Of a DNA stretch of 64,000 nt, positions 35,092 to 43,197 are shown in pieces. Numbering within the stretch: the stretch's first letter is position 1; every line of letters starts with the position of its first letter. Position numbers and translations under genes: made by a program. Under the pieces are notes generated by a model, which did not search any database, was not told where the DNA came from, and saw only the letters and a list, made by a program, of their open reading frames with translations. Source of the DNA: Streptomyces sp. NBC_01381 (GTDB lineage Bacteria; Actinomycetota; Actinomycetes; Streptomycetales; Streptomycetaceae); contig NZ_JAPEPI010000002.1 in the NCBI RefSeq assembly GCF_026340305.1, positions 2,790,001-2,854,000 of the forward strand, given 5' to 3'.

Positions 35092-35741
35092 TGGCCAAAG
35101 CCCCGGCCCGTCCGGACCCCGCACCGCTGCTGATCGCCTGCGCGCTCGGCATCGAGCGCCTCGCCCTGCGCACGGGCGAACGCGGCGGCGCCCATGGACG
35201 GGTCACCGTGCTCCGTACGGGCATGGGCCCCAAGAACGCCGAGCGGGCCGTCACCGGTGCGCTCGGCAAGGAGTCGCTGCACGACGCGGCCGTGGTGGCC
35301 ACGGGCTTCTGCGCCGGGCTCGCCCCGGGCATGTACCCCGGTGACCTGGTTGTCGCCGAGGAGACCCGGTCCGCGCACGGCCGCACCCCGTGCGTCGGAA
35401 CCGAACTCCTGGTCAAGGAGCTGGTGCGGGCCCTGCCGGGCCGCACCGTGCACACCGGCCCGCTCATCGGCTCCGACCACGTGGTCCGCGGGCACGAACG
35501 CGCCGACCTGCTGACCACGGGCGCGATCGCGGTGGACATGGAGTCCGCCGCGACGCTGCACAGTGCGGTGCGGGCCGGACAGCGGCCCGTTGCCGCCGTC
35601 CGGGTGGTCGTTGACACCCCACAGCACGAACTGGTCCGTATCGGCACGGTGCGCGGTGGAATATCAGCTTTCCGCGTTCTTCGCGCCGTGCTTCCCGCTT
35701 TCTTCGAATGGCACCGTTCTTCTTTGCTCCCCCGGAGGTGA
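35091..35741 (+). CDS. hpnG: Nucleoside phosphorylase-like HpnG (adenosylhopane to ribosylhopane)
   Basis: A 216-residue phosphorylase-superfamily protein. TGMGPKNAERAV, VVATGFCAGLAPGMYPGDLVVA and the active-site segment AIAVDMESAATLHSA match the purine nucleoside/MTA phosphorylase fold. In hopanoid operons this protein removes adenine from adenosylhopane. It is somewhat short for the family but complete. It overlaps shc by one base and ends five bases before hpnH, so it is firmly within the operon. Confidence 0.88.
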   Translation: MAKAPARPDPAPLLIACALGIERLALRTGERGGAHGRVTVLRTGMGPKNAERAVTGALGKESLHDAAVVATGFCAGLAPGMYPGDLVVAEETRSAHGRTPCVGTELLVKELVRALPGRTVHTGPLIGSDHVVRGHERADLLTTGAIAVDMESAATLHSAVRAGQRPVAAVRVVVDTPQHELVRIGTVRGGISAFRVLRAVLPAFFEWHRSSLLPRR

Positions 35742-35746
35742 GCCAG

Positions 35747-36769
35747 ATGGCCATGCCGCTGCGCCAGACCGTCAAGGTCGCGACATATCTCTTTGAACAG
35801 AAGCTGCGCAAGCGGGAGAAGTTCCCGCTGATCGTCGAGTTGGAGCCGCTCTTCGCGTGCAACCTCGCGTGCGAGGGATGCGGAAAGATCCAGCACCCGG
35901 CCGGAGTGCTCAAGCAGCGCATGCCGGTGGCCCAGGCCGTGGGCGCCGTGCTCGAATCCGGTGCGCCGATGGTGTCCATCGCAGGCGGCGAACCGCTGAT
36001 GCACCCTCAGATCGACGAGATCGTGCGGCAGTTGGTGGCGAAGAAGAAGTACGTCTTCCTCTGCACCAACGCCATGCTGCTGCGCAAGAAGCTGAAGAAG
36101 TTCACGCCTTCCCCGTACTTCGCGTTCGCCGTGCACATCGACGGAATGCGGGAGCGGCACGACGAATCCGTCGCGAAGGAGGGCGTGTTCGACGAGGCGG
36201 TGGAGGCCATCAAGGAAGCCAAGAAACAAGGTTTCCGGGTGACCACGAACTCCACCTTCTTCAGCAACGACACGCCGCAGAACATCATCGAGGTCCTCAA
36301 CTTTCTCAATGACGAACTGCAGGTCGACGAGATGATGCTGTCGCCCGCCTACGCCTACGAGAAGGCGCCGGACCAGGAGCACTTCCTGGGCGTCGAGCAG
36401 ACCCGCGAACTCTTCAAGAAGGCTTTCGCGGGCGGCAACCGGCGGCGCTGGCGGCTCAACCACTCGCCGCTCTTCCTGGACTTCCTGGAGGGCAAGGCGG
36501 ACTTCTCCTGCACTGCGTGGGCGATCCCGAACTACTCGCTCTTCGGCTGGCAGCGCCCCTGCTATCTGATGAGCGACGGGTACGTGCCGACGTACAGGGA
36601 GCTCATCGAGGAGACCGACTGGAGCAAGTACGGCCGCGGCAAGGACCCGCGGTGCGCCAACTGCATGGCGCACTGCGGCTACGAACCGACCGCCGTACTC
36701 GCCACCATGGGTTCCCTCAAGGAGTCCCTCCGCGCCGCCCGTGAGACGGTCTCCGGAAACCGCGGGTGA
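35747..36769 (+). CDS. hpnH: Radical SAM adenosyl-hopene transferase HpnH
   Basis: A 340-residue radical SAM enzyme. Cys38, Cys42 and Cys45 (CNLACEGC) form the CxxxCxxC cluster site; the SAM-binding SIAGGEPLMHP follows. A late cysteine group (CANCMAHCGYEP) is also typical of HpnH. It joins the 5'-deoxyadenosyl radical to diploptene to give adenosylhopane, the first side-chain step. ATG at 35747 has GGAGG eight bases upstream; an upstream in-frame ATG lies inside hpnG and is not supported. Confidence 0.95.
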   Translation: MAMPLRQTVKVATYLFEQKLRKREKFPLIVELEPLFACNLACEGCGKIQHPAGVLKQRMPVAQAVGAVLESGAPMVSIAGGEPLMHPQIDEIVRQLVAKKKYVFLCTNAMLLRKKLKKFTPSPYFAFAVHIDGMRERHDESVAKEGVFDEAVEAIKEAKKQGFRVTTNSTFFSNDTPQNIIEVLNFLNDELQVDEMMLSPAYAYEKAPDQEHFLGVEQTRELFKKAFAGGNRRRWRLNHSPLFLDFLEGKADFSCTAWAIPNYSLFGWQRPCYLMSDGYVPTYRELIEETDWSKYGRGKDPRCANCMAHCGYEPTAVLATMGSLKESLRAARETVSGNRG

Positions 36770-36773
36770 CGTC

Positions 36774-37940
36774 ATGAACCCTGGAACGCCCGTTTCGCTG
36801 GGCCTTCCCGAGCTGCCGGTCCGACCGATCTCGGAGCGTCGCGTCTCGCGGCGCATCGAGGTCGGGCCGGTGGCGGTGGGGGGCGGTGCGCCCGTCTCGG
36901 TGCAGTCGATGACGACGACGCGTACGTCCGACATCGGGGCGACGCTGCAGCAGATCGCCGAGCTGACGGCGTCCGGCTGCCAGATCGTGCGCGTGGCGTG
37001 CCCGACGCAGGATGACGCGGACGCGTTGGCGACGATCGCGCGCAAGTCGCAGATCCCGGTGATCGCCGACATTCACTTTCAGCCGAAGTATGTGTTCGCG
37101 GCGATCGACGCGGGCTGCGCGGCGGTGCGTGTGAACCCGGGCAACATCAAGCAGTTCGACGACAAGGTCGCGGAGATCGCGCGGGCCGCCTCCCAGGCCG
37201 GTACGCCGATCCGGATCGGCGTCAACGCGGGTTCGCTGGACGCGCGCCTTCTTAAGAAGTACGGGAAGGCCACTCCGGAGGCGCTCGTCGAGTCGGCCCT
37301 CTGGGAGGCCTCGCTCTTCGAGGAGCACGGCTTCCGGGACATCAAGATCTCGGTGAAGCACAACGACCCGGTCGTGATGGTGAATGCCTACCGCCAGCTC
37401 GCCGCCGCCTGCGACTATCCGCTGCACCTCGGTGTGACGGAGGCCGGTCCGGCCTTCCAGGGCACGATCAAGTCGGCGGTCGCCTTCGGGGCGTTGCTGA
37501 GCGAGGGCATCGGCGACACCATCCGTGTCTCGCTGTCCGCACCGCCCGCCGAGGAGGTCAAGGTCGGAATCCAGATCCTGGAGTCGCTGAACCTGCGCCA
37601 ACGGCGCCTGGAGATCGTCTCCTGCCCGTCCTGCGGGCGGGCGCAGGTGGACGTGTACAAGCTGGCCGACGAGGTCACGGCGGGCCTCGACGGCATGGAG
37701 GTGCCACTGCGCGTCGCCGTCATGGGATGTGTCGTCAACGGTCCTGGGGAGGCCCGTGAGGCGGATCTCGGTGTCGCGTCCGGCAATGGCAAGGGGCAGA
37801 TTTTCGTCAAGGGCGAGGTCATCAAGACCGTGCCCGAGTCGAAGATCGTGGAGACCCTCATCGAAGAGGCGATGAAGATCGCCGCACAGATGGAGGACGA
37901 CGGCATCGCCTCAGGGCTGCCCGCCGTCACCGTGAGCTGA
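36774..37940 (+). CDS. ispG: 4-hydroxy-3-methylbut-2-enyl-diphosphate synthase (operon copy)
   Basis: A 388-residue MEP-pathway enzyme. The N-terminal TIM-barrel (GAPVSVQSMTTT, CQIVRVACP, IPVIADIHF, AVRVNPGNI) and the C-terminal iron-sulfur part with SCPSCGR and VMGCVVNGPGE are present, so it should be active. It lies four bases after hpnH and before dxs. Streptomyces normally keep another ispG elsewhere; this copy is presumably dedicated to hopanoid supply. ATG at 36774 was used; a GTG 11 codons upstream within hpnH is possible. Confidence 0.96.
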   Translation: MNPGTPVSLGLPELPVRPISERRVSRRIEVGPVAVGGGAPVSVQSMTTTRTSDIGATLQQIAELTASGCQIVRVACPTQDDADALATIARKSQIPVIADIHFQPKYVFAAIDAGCAAVRVNPGNIKQFDDKVAEIARAASQAGTPIRIGVNAGSLDARLLKKYGKATPEALVESALWEASLFEEHGFRDIKISVKHNDPVVMVNAYRQLAAACDYPLHLGVTEAGPAFQGTIKSAVAFGALLSEGIGDTIRVSLSAPPAEEVKVGIQILESLNLRQRRLEIVSCPSCGRAQVDVYKLADEVTAGLDGMEVPLRVAVMGCVVNGPGEAREADLGVASGNGKGQIFVKGEVIKTVPESKIVETLIEEAMKIAAQMEDDGIASGLPAVTVS

Positions 37941-37964
37941 ACAAACCAGAGAGGGGGCCCGAGC

Positions 37965-39890
37965 ATGACCATTCTGGACACCATTCGGGGGCCGCGGGAT
38001 CTGAAGGCGCTGACCGAGGCCGAGCTCGACGAACTGGCCGAGGAGATCCGGGAGTTCCTGGTGCACGCGGTCGCCAGAACCGGCGGCCATCTCGGGCCCA
38101 ATCTGGGGGTGGTGGAACTCTCCGTCGCCCTCCACCGGGTCTTCGAGTCGCCGGTCGACCGCATCGTCTGGGACACCGGCCACCAGAGCTACGTACACAA
38201 ACTGCTCACGGGGCGGCAGGACTTCTCCAAGCTGCGCGGCAAGGGCGGCCTCTCCGGCTATCCCTCGCGTGCGGAGTCCGAGCACGACATCGTCGAGAAC
38301 AGCCATGCCTCGACCGCGCTCGGCTGGGCCGACGGTCTCGCCAAGGCGCGCCAGGTGCTCGGCGAGCGCGGGCATGTGGTCGCCGTCATCGGGGACGGCG
38401 CGCTCACCGGCGGCATGGCGTGGGAGGCGCTCAACAACATCGCGGCCGCGAAGGACCGGCCGCTGATCATCGTCGTGAACGACAACGAGCGTTCGTACGC
38501 CCCGACGATCGGTGGCCTCGCGAACCACCTCGCCACGCTGCGTACGACCGACAGCTATGAGCGGGTGCTCGCCTGGGGCAAGGACATACTCCAGCGCACT
38601 CCCGTCATCGGGCACACCGTGTACGAGTCGTTGCACGGCGCCAAGAAGGGCTTCAAGGACGCCTTCGCGCCGCAGGGCATGTTCGAGGACCTGGGGCTCA
38701 AGTACGTCGGGCCGATCGACGGTCACGACATCGGCGCCGTCGAGTCGGCGCTGCGCCGCGCGAAACGCTTCCACGGCCCCGTCCTGATCCACTGCCTCAC
38801 CGAGAAGGGGCGCGGCTACGAACCGGCGCTCGCCGACGAGGCGGACCGCTTCCACACCGTCGGTGTGATGGACCCGCTGACCTGCGAGCCGCTCGCACCC
38901 TCCAACGGCCCTTCCTGGACCTCGGTGTTCGGCGACGAGATCGTCCGTATCGGGGCCGAGCGGGATGACGTCGTGGCGATCACGGCGGCGATGCTCGGAC
39001 CGGTCGGCCTGACGAAGTTCGCCGAGGCCTACCCGGACCGGGTGTGGGATGTGGGGATCGCCGAGCAGCATGCCGCGGTGTCGGCTGCCGGGCTCGCGAC
39101 CGGGGGACTGCACCCCGTCGTGGCGCTCTACGCCACCTTCCTCAACCGGGCCTTCGACCAGCTTCTGATGGATGTGGCGCTGCACGAGTGCGGGGTCACT
39201 TTCGTCCTCGACCGCGCCGGGGTCACGGGCGTCGACGGTGCGTCGCACAACGGCATGTGGGACATGTCGATCCTGCAGGTCGTGCCGGGGCTGCGGATCG
39301 CGGCGCCGCGCGATGCCGACCAACTGCGGGCGCAGCTGCGGGAAGCGGTCAATGTCGACGACGCGCCCACGCTCCTTCGCTTCCCCAAGGAGTCCGTGGG
39401 GCCCGCGATCCCCGCCGTCGACCGGATCGGCGGCATGGACGTGCTGGCCCAGGACCCGGGCGCGGAGGTCCTGTTGGTGGCGGTCGGGGTGATGGCGCCC
39501 GTCTGTCTGCAGGCCGCCGAGCTGCTGCGCGAGCGGGGTCTCGCCTGCACCGTGGTCGACCCGCGCTGGGTCAAGCCGGTCGACGCCGAGCTGCCGGGGC
39601 TCGCCGCACGGCACCGGGTCGTGGGGGTCGTCGAGGACAACAGCCGGGCCGCGGGCGTCGGATCCGCGGTGGCGCTGGCGCTTGACGAGGCCGAAGTCGA
39701 CGTACCCGTACGGCGGTTCGGCATCCCCGACCAATTCCTGGCGCACGCCAAGCGGGGCGAGGTGCTCGCGGACCTCGGCCTGACGCCGGTCGAGATCGCG
39801 GGGCGGATCAGCGCGACGGTGGCCCGCCGCGAGAAGGAGAACGCGGCCGCCGAGGAGAAGGCGGGCACAGTCAAGGAGACACGGGCATGA
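37965..39890 (+). CDS. dxs: 1-deoxy-D-xylulose-5-phosphate synthase (operon copy)
   Basis: A 641-residue thiamine-diphosphate enzyme catalysing the first MEP-pathway step. Visible are GHQSYVHKLLTGR, the thiamine motif VIGDGALTGGMAWEALNN, and the transketolase-type central region with DVGIAEQHAAVSAAGLA. The C-terminal 20 residues are Glu/Lys/Ala-rich. The ATG has AGAGAGGGGG upstream. Its stop overlaps a seven-codon reading frame created by a tandem duplication that leads into hpnO. Together with ispG it makes the operon largely self-sufficient in isoprenoid supply. Confidence 0.96.
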   Translation: MTILDTIRGPRDLKALTEAELDELAEEIREFLVHAVARTGGHLGPNLGVVELSVALHRVFESPVDRIVWDTGHQSYVHKLLTGRQDFSKLRGKGGLSGYPSRAESEHDIVENSHASTALGWADGLAKARQVLGERGHVVAVIGDGALTGGMAWEALNNIAAAKDRPLIIVVNDNERSYAPTIGGLANHLATLRTTDSYERVLAWGKDILQRTPVIGHTVYESLHGAKKGFKDAFAPQGMFEDLGLKYVGPIDGHDIGAVESALRRAKRFHGPVLIHCLTEKGRGYEPALADEADRFHTVGVMDPLTCEPLAPSNGPSWTSVFGDEIVRIGAERDDVVAITAAMLGPVGLTKFAEAYPDRVWDVGIAEQHAAVSAAGLATGGLHPVVALYATFLNRAFDQLLMDVALHECGVTFVLDRAGVTGVDGASHNGMWDMSILQVVPGLRIAAPRDADQLRAQLREAVNVDDAPTLLRFPKESVGPAIPAVDRIGGMDVLAQDPGAEVLLVAVGVMAPVCLQAAELLRERGLACTVVDPRWVKPVDAELPGLAARHRVVGVVEDNSRAAGVGSAVALALDEAEVDVPVRRFGIPDQFLAHAKRGEVLADLGLTPVEIAGRISATVARREKENAAAEEKAGTVKETRA

Positions 39891-39923
39891 CCAAGGAGAA
39901 GCGGGCATGACCAAGGAGTTCGA
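39882..39923 (+). repeat. 20-base tandem duplication at the dxs-hpnO junction, creating a 7-codon frame
   Basis: CGGGCATGACCAAGGAG occurs at 39882-39898 and again at 39902-39918. The first copy contains the dxs stop and an ATG (39887) reading MTKEKRA then TGA at 39908-39910. The second copy contains the hpnO start (39907). The first copy also gives hpnO an AAGGAG site at 39893-39898 with eight-base spacing. The mini-frame overlaps dxs and hpnO as ATGA on both sides. Confidence 0.8.
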
Positions 39924-41292
39924 CCTCGGCAGACTCCTCGCCGAGCGAGGAGCCGAGCGCTACGACCTGCATGCGCGGCACCTGAACCACCAGCTGCCGC
40001 GGATGCTGCACACCATCGGCTTCGACAAGGTCTACGAACGGGCCGAGGGCGCGTACTTCTGGGACGCGGACGGCGACGACTACCTCGACATGCTCGCGGG
40101 CTTCGGCGTGATGGGGCTCGGCCGGCACCACCCCGTCGTCCGCAAGGCGCTGCACGACGTCCTGGACGCCTCGCTCGCCGATCTGACGCGCTTCGACTGC
40201 CAGCCGCTGCCCGGCCTGCTCGCCGAGCAACTCCTCACGCACAGCCCGCACTTGGACCGGGTCTTCTTCGGCAACAGCGGTACGGAGGCCGTCGAGACGG
40301 CGCTGAAGTTCGCGCGGTACGCGACCGGGAAGCCGCGGGTGCTCTACTGCACGCACGCCTTCCACGGCCTGACCACAGGCTCGCTCTCGGTCAACGGCGA
40401 GAGCGGCTTCCGGGACGGCTTCGCGCCGCTGCTGCCCGACACGGCGATCCCGCTCGGCGATCTGGACGCCCTGGAGAAAGAGCTGAAGCAGGGTGACGTG
40501 GCCGGGCTCATCCTGGAGCCCATCCAGGGCAAGGGCGTGCACGAGACGCCGCCCGGATATCTGCGCGCCGCCCAGGAGCTGCTGCGCCGGCACAAGGCGC
40601 TGCTCATCGCCGACGAGGTGCAGACCGGCCTCGGCAGGACCGGCGACTTCTACGCGTACCAGCACGAGGAGGGGGTCGAGCCGGACCTGGTGTGCGTCGC
40701 GAAGGCACTCTCGGGCGGCTATGTGCCGGTCGGCGCGACGCTCGGCAAGGACTGGATCTTCAAGAAGGTCTTCTCGTCCATGGACCGGGTGCTCGTGCAC
40801 TCGGCGAGCTTCGGCTCCAACGCGCAGGCGATGGCCGCCGGGCTCGCGGTGCTCTCCGTCATGGACGAGGAGAAGGTCGTCGAGAACGCCCGGGTGACGG
40901 GGGAACTGCTCAAGAGCCGGCTCGCCGCGCTCGTCGACCGCTATGAGCTCCTGAGCGAGGTGCGCGGCCGCGGCCTCATGATCGGCATCGAGTTCGGTCG
41001 GCCCAAGTCCCTGAAACTGCGCGGGCGTTGGACGATGCTGCAGGCGGCGCGCAAGGGTCTCTTCGCCCAGATGGTGGTCGTGCCGCTGCTGCAGAAGCAC
41101 CGCATCCTCACCCAGGTCTCGGGTGACCATCTGGAGGTCATCAAGCTGATCCCGCCGCTGATCATCGGGGAGCGCGAGGTGGACCGGTTCGTCGAGGCCT
41201 TCACCGCGGTGATGGACGAGGCGCACAGCGGCGGCGGGCTGATGTGGGACTTCGGCAGGACGCTGGTGAAGCAGGCGGTCGCGAACCGCTGA
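39907..41292 (+). CDS. hpnO: Class III aminotransferase HpnO (aminobacteriohopanetriol formation)
   Basis: A 461-residue PLP enzyme of the acetylornithine/4-aminobutyrate aminotransferase type. FFGNSGTEAVETALKFAR binds the cofactor phosphate, LIADEVQTGLGRTG holds the PLP-contacting Asp, and CVAKALSGGYVPVG contains the Schiff-base lysine. As the last gene of a hopanoid operon it corresponds to HpnO, which aminates the side chain to aminobacteriohopanetriol. The start is set by the duplicated segment described separately. The N-terminal 100 residues match the extended N-terminus seen in that group. Confidence 0.9.
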   Translation: MTKEFDLGRLLAERGAERYDLHARHLNHQLPRMLHTIGFDKVYERAEGAYFWDADGDDYLDMLAGFGVMGLGRHHPVVRKALHDVLDASLADLTRFDCQPLPGLLAEQLLTHSPHLDRVFFGNSGTEAVETALKFARYATGKPRVLYCTHAFHGLTTGSLSVNGESGFRDGFAPLLPDTAIPLGDLDALEKELKQGDVAGLILEPIQGKGVHETPPGYLRAAQELLRRHKALLIADEVQTGLGRTGDFYAYQHEEGVEPDLVCVAKALSGGYVPVGATLGKDWIFKKVFSSMDRVLVHSASFGSNAQAMAAGLAVLSVMDEEKVVENARVTGELLKSRLAALVDRYELLSEVRGRGLMIGIEFGRPKSLKLRGRWTMLQAARKGLFAQMVVVPLLQKHRILTQVSGDHLEVIKLIPPLIIGEREVDRFVEAFTAVMDEAHSGGGLMWDFGRTLVKQAVANR

Positions 41293-41309
41293 GGCGCCCC
41301 ATCGGGTCT

Positions 41310-41345
41310 TTGCCTCTGGGGCAAGAAAGTTGCCTCAGGGGTAAG
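41310..41345. promoter_or_regulatory. Two tandem operator-like palindromes upstream of the XRE-cupin gene
   Basis: TTGCCTCTGGGGCAAG (41310-41325) and TTGCCTCAGGGGTAAG (41330-41345) are near-identical, each an imperfect palindrome of TTGCC...GGCAA, and repeat at exactly 20 bases, about two helical turns. They lie 20-55 bases before the regulator start, where autoregulation would occur. Half-sites TGAGGCAA and TTGCCTCA recur at 43089-43124. Confidence 0.65.
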
Positions 41346-41364
41346 GGCCTGGCTCAATCAAGGT

Positions 41365-42006
41365 ATGAGCCCTGCCGAGCCGGAGCCGGTCGAACCCGAG
41401 GCCGCCGAACCGCTGCCCGCCGTCGCGCCGCAACTGCGTGACCTGCGACGACGTGCCGCCCTCACGCTGGAGGCCGCGGCCCGCACCGCCGGGCTCTCGC
41501 CCGCCCATCTCTCCCGCCTGGAGACCGGGCAGCGCCAGCCGTCGCTGCCGATGCTGCTCGCGCTCGCCCGCACCTACGGTACGACGGTCTCGGAGCTGCT
41601 CGGCGAGACCCCCGCGGACCGGGACGCGATCGTCCGCGCCGCCGACATGGAGCCGACCCGGGCGGGCGGCTGGACCTACTGGCAGGCCGGCGCCCCGGCG
41701 CGCGGCATGCAGGCGCTGCGGGTGCATGTGCCGCACGGCGCGCAGGGCGACATCGTGCGCGTCCATCCCGGCGAGGAGTGGCTGTACGTCCTGAAGGGGC
41801 GGCTTCGGCTGCGGCTCGGCGACGCCACGTACACCCTCGAGCCCGGGGACAGCGCGCACTTCGACTCGCTGACCCCGCACCGGATCGCCGCCGCGGACCG
41901 CCTCGGTGCCGATCTTCTCTTCGTCCACACCCTGCTGCAGAGTCCCGCCACCGCGCTGTGCCTCGGCGGGACCGCGCACAGCCCCACCCTGGGAGACCCG
42001 CGATGA
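41365..42006 (+). CDS. XRE-family regulator with cupin domain
   Basis: A 213-residue regulator. Residues of about 22-80 form an XRE-type helix-turn-helix (LTLEAAARTAGLSPAHLSRLETGQRQPSLPMLLALAR). Residues of about 115-190 form a cupin sensor domain with VHPGEEWLYVLKGRLRLRLGD and LEPGDSAHFDSLTPHR, including His and Glu that may bind a metal or ligand. The N-terminal 20 residues are Pro/Glu-rich. Regulators of this layout often control amino-acid or amine metabolism and themselves. Two tandem palindromes precede the gene. It overlaps a small membrane-protein gene as ATGA. Confidence 0.92.
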   Translation: MSPAEPEPVEPEAAEPLPAVAPQLRDLRRRAALTLEAAARTAGLSPAHLSRLETGQRQPSLPMLLALARTYGTTVSELLGETPADRDAIVRAADMEPTRAGGWTYWQAGAPARGMQALRVHVPHGAQGDIVRVHPGEEWLYVLKGRLRLRLGDATYTLEPGDSAHFDSLTPHRIAAADRLGADLLFVHTLLQSPATALCLGGTAHSPTLGDPR

Positions 42007-42191
42007 CGGAACCTGAAGCGCAGCAGCCGGACCGGGACCGGGACCAGGAGCAGCCCGCTCGCAAGGCCATGGCCATGGAGGAGAAGTTCCCGCGGGGACT
42101 CTGGGTGCGGCTGATCGTCTACGTCGCGGTGGGGCACCTCTTCGCGGCCTTCATCTACCTGCTCTTCTCGCTGGGCGCGCAGAACCAGTAG
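42003..42191 (+). CDS. Small single-pass membrane protein (DUF6126-like)
   Basis: A 62-residue protein too short to stand out by length. Charged residues fill the first half (Gln/Asp/Arg-rich), then FPRGLWVRLIVYVAVGHLFAAFIYLLF forms one membrane helix near the C-terminus. It starts at the ATG that overlaps the XRE-cupin stop (ATGA), so it is translationally coupled to the regulator. The pattern matches small actinobacterial proteins that accompany XRE-cupin regulators. A role as membrane tether or partner of the regulator is speculation. Confidence 0.75.
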   Translation: MTEPEAQQPDRDRDQEQPARKAMAMEEKFPRGLWVRLIVYVAVGHLFAAFIYLLFSLGAQNQ

Positions 42192-42209
42192 GGACCGCCG
42201 GGCGGCGGC

Positions 42210-43016
42210 TCAGTCCAGCAGGTGCGCGCGCAGCCGCTCACGGGTCTCGGGGGTCACGTCGAGGCCCTCGGTGAGGTAGGTCTCCGTGTCGCCCCAGGTC
42301 TGCTCGATGGTCTCGAAGGCGGCCGCCAGATATTCGGCACGGGCCTCGAAGAGCGGGCTGAGCAGCGCCATGACCTCGGGGGACATCGCGTCGGGGGAGT
42401 TGTTGCTGCGGTGCACCTTGTAGCGGCGGTGGGTGGCGTTCGACTCCAGGTAGTCCGCCTCGATGGCATCGCGCTCGACGCCGACGGCGAGCAGCGTGAC
42501 GGCAATGGAGAGGCCCGCACGGTCCTTGCCCGCGGCGCAGTGCATCAGCGCAGGGACGCTGTCGCCCGCGATGTCGTGCAGCACCCGGCTGTGCTCGGCG
42601 GTGCGGTCCTTGATGATCGTGCGGTACGAGGACGACATGCGGCCCGCGGCCTGCCCGTCGTCGAGCGCGGCGCGCAGCTGGTCCAGATCGCCGTCGCGCA
42701 CCATCTGCCAGAACTCGGCGCCGTCGGCCGGGTCGGTCAGCGGCAGATTCACATTGCGTACGCCGGGCAGCGCGACGTCCGGGCCTTCGAGCCGCTGGTC
42801 GGCCGCGTTGCGGAAGTCGAAGATCGTGTGCAGGCTCAGCGACGCGAGGAACGCGGAGTCGGCCTCCGTGGCGTGCGCGAGGTGACCGCTGCGGAAGAGC
42901 CGCCCCTGCCGGACCCGGCGGCCGTCGACGGTCGGAAGCCCGCCCACATCGCGGAAATTACGGACTCCGGTCAGCTCGGGCTCCGACACCTCGGTCGGCG
43001 GGACTTGCTGCGTCAC
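42210..43016 (-). CDS. Tyrosine phosphatase (PTP-like, CX5R)
   Basis: A 268-residue phosphatase. The active-site loop is HCAAGKDRAG with Cys160 and Arg166. The N-terminal NFRDVGGLPTVDGRRVRQGRLFRSGHL is the signature of the bacterial lipid/tyrosine phosphatase group similar to M. tuberculosis PtpB. The Lys in the loop (GKDR) is typical of phosphoinositide-capable members, so lipid phosphate substrates are possible. No signal peptide is visible from GTG at 43016, which has GGAGGAG six bases upstream. It is divergent from the alpha-galactosidase and convergent with the small membrane-protein gene. Confidence 0.9.
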   Translation of the reverse strand: MTQQVPPTEVSEPELTGVRNFRDVGGLPTVDGRRVRQGRLFRSGHLAHATEADSAFLASLSLHTIFDFRNAADQRLEGPDVALPGVRNVNLPLTDPADGAEFWQMVRDGDLDQLRAALDDGQAAGRMSSSYRTIIKDRTAEHSRVLHDIAGDSVPALMHCAAGKDRAGLSIAVTLLAVGVERDAIEADYLESNATHRRYKVHRSNNSPDAMSPEVMALLSPLFEARAEYLAAAFETIEQTWGDTETYLTEGLDVTPETRERLRAHLLD

Positions 43017-43088
43017 GGGGGCTCCTCCGTCCGGCCGCCGGCGCTGCTCGCCGGTGGGGTGCGACTTCGACGATACGACACGGGATCC

Positions 43089-43124
43089 TGAGGCAATCAC
43101 TGCCGGTGCACGAGCGTTGCCTCA
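43089..43124. promoter_or_regulatory. Inverted TTGCCTCA half-sites in the phosphatase/alpha-galactosidase divergent region
   Basis: TGAGGCAA (43089-43096) and TTGCCTCA (43117-43124) are perfect inverted copies separated by 20 bases. They are the same half-site found twice upstream of the XRE-cupin gene 1.7 kb away, which suggests that this regulator also controls the divergent pair. Confidence 0.55.
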
Positions 43125-43197
43125 CAGCTGATGCCGCCTCGATGATGTGCGTACACGCGCGTGCCTGTCGGTATCGGGTCGAATCTGTGGGGGACTG

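Noticed and set aside
32533..35124. An 863-codon minus-strand frame opposite the prenyl synthase and squalene-hopene cyclase genes
   Set aside because: Stops are rare at this GC content. The plus strand holds QW repeats and DIDD, so the minus frame is a shadow.
35024..37072. A 682-codon minus-strand frame across hpnG, hpnH and ispG
   Set aside because: No domain is recognisable, and the overlapping plus-strand genes have complete active-site motifs and ribosome sites.
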